Positions 1-8,124 of a DNA stretch of 64,000 bases are shown one piece after another. The notes below the pieces were generated by a model. The model did not search any database. It had not been told where the DNA came from and saw only the letters and a list, made by a program, of their open reading frames with translations. This DNA is from Flavobacterium sp. Root901. Lineage in GTDB: Bacteria > Bacteroidota > Bacteroidia > Flavobacteriales > Flavobacteriaceae. Location of the stretch: positions 452,338 to 516,337 of the forward strand of contig NZ_LMJB01000006.1 in assembly GCF_001429765.1 (NCBI RefSeq), read 5' to 3'. Positions within the stretch are counted from its first letter, which is position 1; each line of letters starts with the position of its first letter. The position numbers were made by a program, and so were the translations under genes.

Positions 1-134
1 CTTACGAAGGAACGGGAATTGGTCTGGCAATCGCTAAAAAAATCATAGAAAAACACAACGGGTTAATTACCGCAAAAAGCCAGGTAGGCAAAGGCGCAAG
101 CTTTATTATTATTCTTCCCTTAAAATACGAATAA
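1..134 (+). CDS. Histidine kinase, C-terminal fragment (partial)
   Basis: This is the last 43 residues of a sensor histidine kinase cut by the window edge, readable in frame from base 3 to a TAA at 132-134. It carries the G2 box of the ATP-binding domain ([18 protein letters not shown]) followed by the usual final strand and SFIIILP ending. Nothing of the sensor or His-containing domain is visible. It lies 15 bp upstream of the large hybrid kinase on the same strand, so the two kinases probably share a transcript with the response regulator and CheR/CheB genes that follow. Confidence 0.9.
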   Translation, partial: YEGTGIGLAIAKKIIEKHNGLITAKSQVGKGASFIIILPLKYE

Positions 135-149
135 ATACAATCTAAAAAC

Positions 150-3100
150 ATGAATGGTAACTTTAAAAGAAATCTGCTAATTAGTTCATTAGTTTCATTA
201 CTGGTACTGACTATTAGTTCTGTTGCTTCGTTTATAAGCATCAAAAGTTTATTAAAAAGTAATTCGTGGGTAAATCATACCCAGGAAGTTATTTACAATT
301 TAAATGAAGGCGCATCGCTTATTACAGAAGCACAAACCAGCATGCGTGGTTACTTGATAACGGGAGATGATCAGTTTATAGAACGGTACAATGACTCAGA
401 AGCAAAATCGAACAGTTTTTTTGAAAAAGTAGAAGAATTAACAATAGATAATGCTTCTCAGCAAAGGCAGCTTTCAGAATTAAAAACAAAACGTTCCGGC
501 TTTTTTAAGTACTTAAATAATCAAATTGTAAAAAAACGTCTTGGAAAAGATGCGCTTATATTCGACTTAAACGAAGGGCGTGCGATGATGACGGAATTAC
601 GTGCACTTATTAAAAAAATCGAGACTACAGAGCAAAATCTTCTGGCGGAGCGCAACGGCAATTCAGACCGTTACGGTACTTATAGTTTAGTTTTAATTAT
701 TGTTGCGTTTTTCATTGCTTTTATAATTTCGATAGTTTTCTTATTGAGAATCCTGAAAGATTACAACGAACGTTCTGCATTGCAGCGCGAACTGGAGAAA
801 AAAGATATTGAAACGGCCCAGAGAATTGAAGTAATAAGTTCAATTGCAAGTAATATATCTAACGGAAATTATGACATTCGCGTAGACGATACAAAAGCAG
901 ATGCTCTTGGAAGTGTTGGAGAATCGCTAAACAGTATGGGAATTTCTCTTAAAAGCTCTTTTGAACTGCTTTCGCAGAAAGAATGGCTTCAAACCGGTAT
1001 TGCCGAATTAAATAATGTAATGCTTGGGGATAAATCGCTCAACAAACTTTCAAAAGATGTTATCGAGTTTTTATGCCAGTATACCAACAGTAATGCAGGG
1101 GTTTTGTATGTTATAGAAGATAATGAACTTATTTCTTCCGGAGGATACAGTTATATACCAAGTAAAAACCGCGAACGAATCCAGAAAGGCGAAGGCTTGA
1201 TTGGTCAGGCAATTGCTTCCGGAAAAATATTAGAATTAAAAACATTATCTCCGGATGATATCCAGATCAATTATGCGTTAGGCCAAATCAAACCAACTCA
1301 TATTGTAGCAGTTCCGTTACTGGATACAAAAGTAGAAGGTGCAGTAGAATTAGCTAGTATTTATGGCTTTTCTGAATTGCATCTGGAGTTTTTAAAATCA
1401 GTTTCCAATAATATCGGTATTGCGATCAAATCGACTCAAAACCGTAAAAGAGTTTTAGAATTATTAGAAGAAACGAAATCTCAGTCTGAAGAGCTTCAGA
1501 CACAGCACAGCGAACTTGAAGCCATTAATGCAGAATTGGAAGCGCAGACTGAAAAACTACAGGCTTCTGAAGAAGAATTAAGGGTACAGCAGGAAGAATT
1601 GGAACAAACCAATGAAGAACTTTCTGAAAGAAGTGTTTTACTGGAAGAAAAAAACAATGAAATTCAGAAAAAATCGGAAGCTCTTGAATTGACAACCCGT
1701 TACAAATCGGAGTTCCTGGCCAATATGTCGCATGAATTAAGAACACCTCTTAATTCTATTCTTCTTTTAAGCCGATTATTATCTGAAAATAATAATAAAA
1801 GCATGAACAATGAAGAAGTCGAGTTTGCGAAAGTTATTCAAAGTTCAGGAAATAGTTTATTAGGGTTAATTGATGAAATTCTGGATTTATCTAAAATTGA
1901 AGCCGGAAAAATGGAGCTTGAATTTTTGGATATTTCAACAAAAGAGATTACCAACACACTTTGGAATCTGTTTAATCTGGTGGCAAAAGAAAAAGGAATT
2001 GAATTTGAAATTATTGCCAAAGATGCTCCAATTGTTATCAAAACCGATAAAATGCGTTTAGAGCAAATTTTGAAAAACCTGATTTCTAATGCTATTAAAT
2101 TTACAGAAAAAGGAAAAGTTACGCTCGAAATCAAAATCAATACAGACGATGATAAAATTATCTGCTTTATAGTAAAAGATACCGGAATTGGAATTCCGTT
2201 AGAAAAACAGCCGCTTATTTTTGAGGCATTCCAGCAAGCTGATGGTTCTACAAAACGTAAATACGGAGGAACAGGTTTGGGACTTTCTATCAGCAGGGAA
2301 CTGGCAAAATTACTTAAAGGAGAGATTATCCTGCACAGCAAAGTTAATGAAGGCAGTACTTTTACACTTTGTCTGCCGATATACGGATCTGCGCTTAATA
2401 AAGTAAATGTGGATAAAATTCCACCAACAGATTTTGTTGAATTAGAAACCGAAAAAGATCCTGATGCACCGGTAAAAAAATACATCAGCCCGACCATTCC
2501 GGATGAAATTGATGATGACAGAGATACTATTAAAGAAGGAGATAAAGTAATTTTGATTGTCGAAGACGACCTTAATTTTGCAAAATCACTTTTAGCATTT
2601 ACAAGAAATAAAGGATATAAAGGAATTGTTTCCGTACGCGGTGATTATGCCTTGAACTTTACACTTCTGTATAAACCGGTTGGAGTTCTGCTGGATATTG
2701 AACTTCCGGTGAAGAGCGGCTGGGAAGTTTTGGAAGAATTAAAAAATCATGCCGAAACAAAACATATTCCGGTGCACATTATGTCATCGCATAAATTGAA
2801 ACAGGAAAGTTTATTAAAGGGAGCTGTCGATTTCTTAGATAAACCGGTTGCTTTTGAAAAAATTCCGGATGTATTTTTGAGAATCGAACACATCATTAAT
2901 AAAGAAGCACAAAAAGTTTTAATTATAGAGGATAATCCAAAACATGCAAAGGCGCTGGCTTTTTTCTTAGAAACTTATAATATTAATTCTGAAATAAAAA
3001 GTGAAGTTTCTGAAGGAATTCAGGCTTTAAACAAGTCAGAAGTTGACTGTGTTATTCTCGATATGGGAATTCCGGACAAACAGGCGTATCAAATTCTGGA

Positions 3101-3722
3101 TGGTGTAAAGAAAAATCCAGGTTTAGGAAAACTTCCGGTAATTGTTTTTACAGGAAAAAGTTTGTCGATTAAGGAAGAAGTGAAAATTAAGAAATATGCC
3201 GATTCTATTATTGTAAAAACGGCCCATTCTTACCAAAGAATGTTAGATGAAGTTTCTTTATTCCTGCATTTAGTAGAAGACAGAAAGGAAGGAAAAGACA
3301 CAAAAGAAGGACACAAAAAACTAAATTTACTGAACAATATTCTGCACGACAAAAAAGTACTGATTGTAGATGATGATGTTCGTAACATTTATTCGCTGAC
3401 AAAAGCTTTGGAAGTGTTTAAAATGACGATCGTTACAGCTTTTGACGGAAATGATGCTATTAAGGTTTTAGAAGAAAATCCGGATACAGATATTGTCTTG
3501 CTGGATATGATGATGCCGCATATGGACGGTTATGAAACAGCCGAAAAGATACGTGCCAATTCTAAGTTTTTAAATTTACCGGTAATCGCCGTAACAGCAA
3601 AAGCAATGACAGGCGACAGGGAAAAATGCATTAAGGCGGGAGCTTCAGATTATATTACAAAACCGGTAGATGTTGACCAGCTGTTATCCTTACTGCGTGT
3701 TTGGCTTTACGATAAGGTTTAA
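150..3722 (+). CDS. Hybrid sensor histidine kinase, CHASE3-HAMP-GAF-HisKA-HATPase-REC x3
   Basis: A 1190-residue membrane-bound hybrid kinase. The order is: TM1 (about 8-30), a CHASE3-type periplasmic domain with the SMRGYLITGD motif (30-175), TM2 (177-201), a HAMP-like linker, a GAF domain (about 290-430), a long Glu/Gln-rich coiled coil (438-515), HisKA with phospho-acceptor His528 in FLANMSHELRTPLNS, and HATPase (about 630-755). Three receiver domains follow (about 800-915, 922-1040, 1068-1187), with acceptor aspartates in LLDIELP, ILDMGIP and LLDMMMP. The middle receiver is the most divergent. The long coiled coil joining GAF to HisKA is typical of kinases wired to CheB/CheR-like partners. 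Followed 65 bp downstream by a single-domain receiver, then cheR and cheB. The signal sensed is unknown. Confidence 0.95.
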   Translation: MNGNFKRNLLISSLVSLLVLTISSVASFISIKSLLKSNSWVNHTQEVIYNLNEGASLITEAQTSMRGYLITGDDQFIERYNDSEAKSNSFFEKVEELTIDNASQQRQLSELKTKRSGFFKYLNNQIVKKRLGKDALIFDLNEGRAMMTELRALIKKIETTEQNLLAERNGNSDRYGTYSLVLIIVAFFIAFIISIVFLLRILKDYNERSALQRELEKKDIETAQRIEVISSIASNISNGNYDIRVDDTKADALGSVGESLNSMGISLKSSFELLSQKEWLQTGIAELNNVMLGDKSLNKLSKDVIEFLCQYTNSNAGVLYVIEDNELISSGGYSYIPSKNRERIQKGEGLIGQAIASGKILELKTLSPDDIQINYALGQIKPTHIVAVPLLDTKVEGAVELASIYGFSELHLEFLKSVSNNIGIAIKSTQNRKRVLELLEETKSQSEELQTQHSELEAINAELEAQTEKLQASEEELRVQQEELEQTNEELSERSVLLEEKNNEIQKKSEALELTTRYKSEFLANMSHELRTPLNSILLLSRLLSENNNKSMNNEEVEFAKVIQSSGNSLLGLIDEILDLSKIEAGKMELEFLDISTKEITNTLWNLFNLVAKEKGIEFEIIAKDAPIVIKTDKMRLEQILKNLISNAIKFTEKGKVTLEIKINTDDDKIICFIVKDTGIGIPLEKQPLIFEAFQQADGSTKRKYGGTGLGLSISRELAKLLKGEIILHSKVNEGSTFTLCLPIYGSALNKVNVDKIPPTDFVELETEKDPDAPVKKYISPTIPDEIDDDRDTIKEGDKVILIVEDDLNFAKSLLAFTRNKGYKGIVSVRGDYALNFTLLYKPVGVLLDIELPVKSGWEVLEELKNHAETKHIPVHIMSSHKLKQESLLKGAVDFLDKPVAFEKIPDVFLRIEHIINKEAQKVLIIEDNPKHAKALAFFLETYNINSEIKSEVSEGIQALNKSEVDCVILDMGIPDKQAYQILDGVKKNPGLGKLPVIVFTGKSLSIKEEVKIKKYADSIIVKTAHSYQRMLDEVSLFLHLVEDRKEGKDTKEGHKKLNLLNNILHDKKVLIVDDDVRNIYSLTKALEVFKMTIVTAFDGNDAIKVLEENPDTDIVLLDMMMPHMDGYETAEKIRANSKFLNLPVIAVTAKAMTGDREKCIKAGASDYITKPVDVDQLLSLLRVWLYDKV

Positions 3723-3787
3723 AATAAAAGATTTCAACGAAGATTTTGACCATTTTATGATAGTCAGATCTGATAAAATAAAATTAA

Positions 3788-4153
3788 ATGAGTAAGAAAC
3801 GACTTTTAATTGTAGATGACGATTCCAGGAATATTTTCGCATTAGAACATACATTGCGTGTCAAATCATACGATTGTTTGTCTTGTACAAGTGCCGAAGA
3901 AGCTTTAAAGTTATTAAAGTCAGACGAAAAGATCGACGCAGTTTTACTGGACATGATGATGCCCGAAATGGATGGATACGATGCAATTCCGCTTATAAAA
4001 GCGATTCCTTCAAGAAAATCACTTTTTGTCATCGCTATAACGGCGCAGGCCATGACAGGCGATAGGGAGAAATGTTTAGAAGCAGGAGCAGATGATTATA
4101 TTTCAAAACCGGTAGATGTTGATAAGTTACTGCTTATTTTAAGCAAAATTTGA
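3788..4153 (+). CDS. Single-domain response regulator (REC only)
   Basis: A 121-residue CheY-like receiver with no output domain. The acidic pocket is in LLIVDDDSRN, the phospho-acceptor is Asp55 in LLDMMMPEMDGYD, the conserved Thr/Ala lies in ITAQAMTGD, and the switch Lys is in ISKPVD. It closely resembles the third receiver domain of the kinase directly upstream, including MTGDREKC and KPVDVD, which suggests it arose by duplication of that domain. It starts 65 bp after the kinase and ends 7 bp before cheR. It probably accepts phosphate from the upstream kinase; its output partner is not evident. Confidence 0.92.
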   Translation: MSKKRLLIVDDDSRNIFALEHTLRVKSYDCLSCTSAEEALKLLKSDEKIDAVLLDMMMPEMDGYDAIPLIKAIPSRKSLFVIAITAQAMTGDREKCLEAGADDYISKPVDVDKLLLILSKI

Positions 4154-4160
4154 ATGAATT

Positions 4161-4970
4161 ATGATTGAGGATATTGAACTGGAAACACTTATCAATGAGG
4201 TTTATGAATATTATGGTTTTGATTTCAGCAGTTATTCGAGAGCATCGCTAAAAAGACGTGTTTATAGAGTATATCAGTTAGATGGATTTACCCATTTTCA
4301 TGAATTTCTTTCGAGAGTTCGTACTGATGCTGAATACTATAAAAGAATGGTCGACGAAATTACGGTAAATGTTACCGAAATGTTTCGCGATCCGTCTTTT
4401 TACAGCATTTTGCGAAATGAAATTCTGCCATTACTGGGAACAAAACCGTTTATCAGGTTATGGCATGCAGGCTGTTCTACAGGCGAAGAAGTATATTCAA
4501 TGGCCATTATGCTTAAAGAAGCAGGCCTTTTGCATAAATCTTTAATTTATGCAACAGATATTAATGCCACAGTTTTAGAAACAGCCAAAAAAGGAATTTT
4601 TCCGTTGAGAATGATGAAAGAATACTCGCAAAACTATCGTGATGCAGGCGGACAGGAAGATTTTTCCAGTTACTATACTGCCAATTACGGTATTGCGAAG
4701 TTCAACGAAGAGCTGTCTCAAAAAATGGTATATTCACAGCATAATTTAGTTTCAGATACATCATTTAATGAATTTGATATGATTTTGTGCCGCAATGTTT
4801 TAATTTATTTTGACAATCAACTTCAAAAAAGGGTTATTAATTTATTTGATGAAAGTTTAGCTGTTTTAGGTTTTTTGGCATTAGGTACAAAAGAAACTAT
4901 AAAATATTCAATTTCTCCGGGGAAATACAAACAGTATGAAAAAGAGAAAATATGGAGAAAAATAAGATAA
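4161..4970 (+). CDS. cheR: CheR-type protein-glutamate methyltransferase
   Basis: 269 residues, the usual size for a stand-alone CheR. It has an N-terminal helical CheR domain (1-75) and a Rossmann-like SAM-binding domain with the signature RLWHAGCSTGEEVYSMAI, then LIYATDINATVL and the MILCRNVLIYF motif near the C-terminus. No TPR tail is present. CheR methylates glutamates of chemoreceptors in chemotaxis, but no methyl-accepting protein, CheA or CheW gene is in the window and flavobacteria lack flagella. A non-chemotactic role with the neighbouring kinase is therefore more likely (inference). The last 19 bp overlap cheB, so the two are probably translationally coupled. Confidence 0.93.
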   Translation: MIEDIELETLINEVYEYYGFDFSSYSRASLKRRVYRVYQLDGFTHFHEFLSRVRTDAEYYKRMVDEITVNVTEMFRDPSFYSILRNEILPLLGTKPFIRLWHAGCSTGEEVYSMAIMLKEAGLLHKSLIYATDINATVLETAKKGIFPLRMMKEYSQNYRDAGGQEDFSSYYTANYGIAKFNEELSQKMVYSQHNLVSDTSFNEFDMILCRNVLIYFDNQLQKRVINLFDESLAVLGFLALGTKETIKYSISPGKYKQYEKEKIWRKIR

Positions 4971-5542
4971 TATCAAACTGCAGATTAGTTATGATAGGAG
5001 GATCTGCAGGGAGCTTAAATGCTTTAATGCAGATTTTACCGGGATTAATACATTTACATAATTTTGCGATTGTTATAGTTGTACACCGCAAAAGCACAGA
5101 TGATCAGACGTTAGAAGAACTGATTACTTTAAAGTCAGCCATTCCGGTAAAAGCTATAGAAGATAAAACCGTTCTTAAACCCGGTTTTGTATATGTTGCA
5201 CCTTCAAATTACCATTTATTATTTGAAAAAGACGACACACTGGCGCTGGATATTTCAGAGAAAATTAATTACAGCCGTCCAAGTATTGATGTTTCTTTTG
5301 AATCTGCAGCAGAAGTTTACGGAACTTCATTAGTCGGTATTTTATTTTCCGGATCAAATTCTGATGGAACAGAAGGTTTAAAAGCCATTCAGGCTGCAGG
5401 TGGAACAATTGTAGTTCAAAATCCGCTTTCGGCAGATATGCCTTTTATGCCCAACAATGCCATCTTGTTTACAAAACCGGACTATGTCTTAGACAATGAA
5501 GAAATATTAGTATTACTGAATTCAATAAATACTTCGATTTAG
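4952..5542 (+). CDS. cheB: CheB-type methylesterase/deamidase, catalytic domain only
   Basis: 196 residues comprising only the CheB methylesterase domain; the N-terminal receiver found in classical CheB is absent. Catalytic residues are visible: Ser18 in IGGSAGSL, the His in VVHRKSTD, and the Asp in LFSGSNSDGTEGL. It would remove methyl groups added by CheR. Without its own receiver, control may come from the receiver-only protein or the hybrid kinase upstream (inference). The start at 4952 overlaps cheR by 19 bp. The stop TAG shares bases with the stop of the convergent gene on the minus strand (TTAG at 5539-5542). Confidence 0.92.
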   Translation: MEKNKIISNCRLVMIGGSAGSLNALMQILPGLIHLHNFAIVIVVHRKSTDDQTLEELITLKSAIPVKAIEDKTVLKPGFVYVAPSNYHLLFEKDDTLALDISEKINYSRPSIDVSFESAAEVYGTSLVGILFSGSNSDGTEGLKAIQAAGGTIVVQNPLSADMPFMPNNAILFTKPDYVLDNEEILVLLNSINTSI

Positions 5543-6312
5543 TTTTTAGGTTTTGGAGCTTCCTCTTCCGGAAGGATAACCTTATTCATTTCAGCATCTT
5601 CTTCGGCACGGCGCTGTGCAGCTTTTCCTTTACCAATCGGGATTCCGGCCGTAAAATATAAAGATCTGTTGTACACATTGGGTCCGTCACCTTTCATAAC
5701 AGGAACCAAACCGTAATAATACTGAATCGTAATATTTAATCCGCTGCCAACATTCATATGATATCCGGTTCCAAAAGCAATACCGGCATCTATAACATGT
5801 ATTTGATCTTTTATTTTCTTTTTATAAACAACATCATTATCCTTAACCTCATTTTTAAACTGATCAAATGCCGAAGCTAAAAGTCCAAGCTGGGGTCCTG
5901 CTTTAAGAAAAATCCTGTTCTTAAACTGATATTTAATTAAAATGGGAACATTAAAATACCGGATCTCGCGGTCGACAGTTCCGCCCGCAAAAGTGTTATC
6001 CAGATTTTCATCTTCTAAAGAATACATCGGAATATGGCGTGCACCCATTGGCGATTTTACAATTACTCCGGTATTGATCATCCAGGACGGATTTTTCCTT
6101 GACCGCATATCAAAATAAAAACCAAGATTAAAACCGGGATTAGTTCCTGAACTTTCCATGTTCGAAATATCAGAAAGATTAATACCGCCTTCCAGACCAA
6201 ATTCTAAAAATGGGGAATTGAGTTTGTCTCCAAAAATCAAAGAAATCAAAACCTGAGATTTCACCTGCTGAACACAAAAAAATACGGCAAATAGTAGAAA
6301 GACTTTTTTCAT
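5539..6312 (-). CDS. PorT-like outer membrane beta-barrel protein
   Basis: About 257 residues starting at MKKVFLLFAVFF, with a signal peptide ending near VKSQ. The rest is alternating beta-strand sequence (GLEGGINLSDI, NLGFYFDMRS, AGPQLGLL, IAFGTGYHM, TIQYYYGLVPV), typical of small barrels of the PorT/OmpW-like class in Bacteroidota, with a charged Pro/Glu-rich tail (PEEEAPKPKN). An upstream ATG at 6333 would overlap the previous gene and precede the signal peptide, so 6312 is preferred. Probably co-transcribed with the barrel gene upstream (10 bp gap). Ligand unknown. Confidence 0.75.
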   Translation of the reverse strand: MKKVFLLFAVFFCVQQVKSQVLISLIFGDKLNSPFLEFGLEGGINLSDISNMESSGTNPGFNLGFYFDMRSRKNPSWMINTGVIVKSPMGARHIPMYSLEDENLDNTFAGGTVDREIRYFNVPILIKYQFKNRIFLKAGPQLGLLASAFDQFKNEVKDNDVVYKKKIKDQIHVIDAGIAFGTGYHMNVGSGLNITIQYYYGLVPVMKGDGPNVYNRSLYFTAGIPIGKGKAAQRRAEEDAEMNKVILPEEEAPKPKN

Positions 6313-6322
6313 ATAACGAGGT

Positions 6323-7444
6323 TTACAATCCAAAACGATATTGAAGTCCGCCTAAAAACTGTGTACGGCTTCCCAGAAAACCAGCTTCAACTCTAAACAT
6401 AATATGTTTGTTGTACTGAAATTGAGATCCCACAATGAAATTCCACATATCTTTTGGCGCTTTTTGCAAAGAATACTGAATTGTAGACTGATCTGCCGTA
6501 CTCAAAGCGCCGTCTAAAGTGGTTAAAAAAGTTCCGGCTCTTTCCAGTGCGCGGTTGGCTGTATTATGCTTTGTCACATTTACAGGATTATTTTGCTGGG
6601 CCGGAGTTAAACTGTTCCACCATGTATCTACTTTTTCCTGATTTTCAGATACTTTTGCGAGACCTGAATCTACTTTGCTTTGTGCTGTAGTCAGATCAAA
6701 AATATCCGAAAGCGGAATGTTTCCATTTGTATCACCAGAAATATGAACTCTGAATCCGCCCACCCAAAATGCTATATTTTGATCTGTTTTATTAAACTTA
6801 AAAGTTTTGCCCAGTCTGGGACCAAAAACATAAGAAAATGCAGGTTTGTCGAGTGAGCTGATATCCGTCCAGGCCATATTCATATCGAGTGCGAGCCAGC
6901 CTCCGCCAATTCCAATTGTTGGTGTCATACCAAAACCAAAAGTGGTGGCATTAAAATTTGCCTTGGTGCTGAATGATGCTGCCTGCGACCAATTATTATC
7001 GGCATCCGGAATCCATATTCCGGCATTGATTTTGGTCGAAGTATTGGCTTTTCCAAAGACTCCGTAAATATTCAAAAAGGGAAGAAGCCAGATGTCTGGA
7101 CGAATAGTAAGCGCACCGGCTTCAACAGAAGATTTGTCAAAACGAACAATTTCATCTAAGTTGTACATGGGGCCATTATTAAAACCAACTTCCAGCGTAT
7201 TGATAGTAATTTCAGAATCCTGCCAAAAGTAATTTACAGATAATCCCGCTGAATAAGGAAGTTTATATCCTTTCTGGGCAACTTTTTCTCCCCAAATAGG
7301 AAGTGCATATGAATATTCTACGACTTTGAGGCTGTCTTTTAACTGCTGATTTTTTTGCCCAACAATTTTATCAGTATAAACCTGTGCGAAAAACGGAATA
7401 CTAAATAATAAAAAAAAGGCTGATATTAGTTTTTTACATTTCAT
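6323..7444 (-). CDS. Predicted outer membrane beta-barrel protein
   Basis: 373 residues from MKCKKLISAFFLLFSIPFFAQ, a clear signal peptide. The mature part is rich in aromatic-Gly beta strands (GLSVNYFW, TFGFGMTPTIGIGGGWLALDMNMAW, FSYVFGPRLGKTF) and ends in strand VEAGFLGSRTQFLGGLQYRFGL with a terminal hydrophobic residue, as expected for a BAM-inserted barrel. Residues about 260-330 form a charged helical insertion (AQSKVDSGLAKVSENQEKV), unusual within a barrel. Function not recognised. Followed 10 bp later by a second barrel gene; the two may form a pair. The longer start at 7495 is less likely because it places 17 residues before the signal peptide. Confidence 0.7.
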   Translation of the reverse strand: MKCKKLISAFFLLFSIPFFAQVYTDKIVGQKNQQLKDSLKVVEYSYALPIWGEKVAQKGYKLPYSAGLSVNYFWQDSEITINTLEVGFNNGPMYNLDEIVRFDKSSVEAGALTIRPDIWLLPFLNIYGVFGKANTSTKINAGIWIPDADNNWSQAASFSTKANFNATTFGFGMTPTIGIGGGWLALDMNMAWTDISSLDKPAFSYVFGPRLGKTFKFNKTDQNIAFWVGGFRVHISGDTNGNIPLSDIFDLTTAQSKVDSGLAKVSENQEKVDTWWNSLTPAQQNNPVNVTKHNTANRALERAGTFLTTLDGALSTADQSTIQYSLQKAPKDMWNFIVGSQFQYNKHIMFRVEAGFLGSRTQFLGGLQYRFGL

Positions 7445-7618
7445 AGATTTGAGTATTAATTGATTAAAATAAAACTGCTTGAAATAGATATGCACTAATT
7501 TATTGGGAGAATTTCGGCTTGTTTTTTGTTCTTAGCGGAGTATAAAAAAAGGAAGGAGAGGGATATATTATACGTTAATTAGTGTTAAAGTTAACTAAAA
7601 ATTTCTTTTGTTTTAATT

Positions 7619-7626
7619 TATTTTTG
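7619..7626 (+). promoter_or_regulatory. Candidate -7 box for metal-resistance genes
   Basis: TATTTTTG matches the Bacteroidota -7 consensus TAnnTTTG and lies between divergent barrel and DUF6660 genes. No convincing TTTG -33 element is seen 19-21 bp upstream, so this is weak. Confidence 0.3.
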
Positions 7627-7699
7627 GATAAAAGCATTTAAAATGAGTGTGTTACAATATTTTTTTAAAAGAAAAAATAAAAGTATTATTTTTACAGTC

Positions 7700-8023
7700 A
7701 TGAAATGGATCGCTATAATCTTGTCAATTTACCTGATGGCACTTTCAAATATGCCCTGTGCAGATATGGAAGTCAATAGCGCTATGCATAAAACAGCCCA
7801 GTATTCATCAGAAACAAATCATTCGCATGACAAAGACAATGATTTGTGTTCGCCGTTTTGCGCTTGTAACTGCTGCGGTGCACAAGTTTTAAGTTACCAG
7901 ATCTCTGCAGCTTATGAATTTCCTGCAGCCTATACTAAAATTTCAATTCCTTTACCAAGTTATAATTCAGTGTTTACTTCCAATTTCTACGGAAGTATCT
8001 GGCAGCCGCCTCAAATAATATAA
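7700..8023 (+). CDS. DUF6660-like small Cys-rich exported protein
   Basis: 107 residues from MKWIAIILSIYLMALSNMPC, a hydrophobic N-terminal export segment. The mature part has a His-containing stretch (TNHSHDKDND) and a Cys cluster, CSPFCACNCCGAQ, that looks suited to metal binding. It resembles the small Bacteroidota family annotated DUF6660, which I recall beside heavy-metal efflux genes (recalled, not checked). It stands immediately upstream of czcA on the same strand, consistent with a periplasmic metal-binding or sensing accessory. A longer form starting at 7643 would add 19 basic residues. Function unproven. Confidence 0.7.
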   Translation: MKWIAIILSIYLMALSNMPCADMEVNSAMHKTAQYSSETNHSHDKDNDLCSPFCACNCCGAQVLSYQISAAYEFPAAYTKISIPLPSYNSVFTSNFYGSIWQPPQII

Positions 8024-8030
8024 TGATTTC

Positions 8031-8078
8031 AATCCGATAATTATCAGAATCGGATTAGAGAGTTGTGGACTTTCCACA
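8031..8078 (+). promoter_or_regulatory. Two small hairpins in the DUF6660-czcA gap
   Basis: An 8-bp inverted repeat AATCCGAT/ATCGGATT (8031-8038 and 8049-8056) is followed by a 6-bp hairpin TGTGGA/TCCACA (8064-8078). Neither has a U-tract, so they may be RNA-processing or attenuation structures rather than terminators. Confidence 0.3.
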
Positions 8079-8124
8079 GATAAGGGCAATTTCTGCCTAA
8101 TTTCTCACGTCATTATATATTCAA

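Noticed and set aside
1838..2497. Minus-strand 219-codon open frame inside the hybrid kinase
   Set aside because: It is antisense to the HATPase domain of a clear gene; its translation has no recognisable domain and no promoter.
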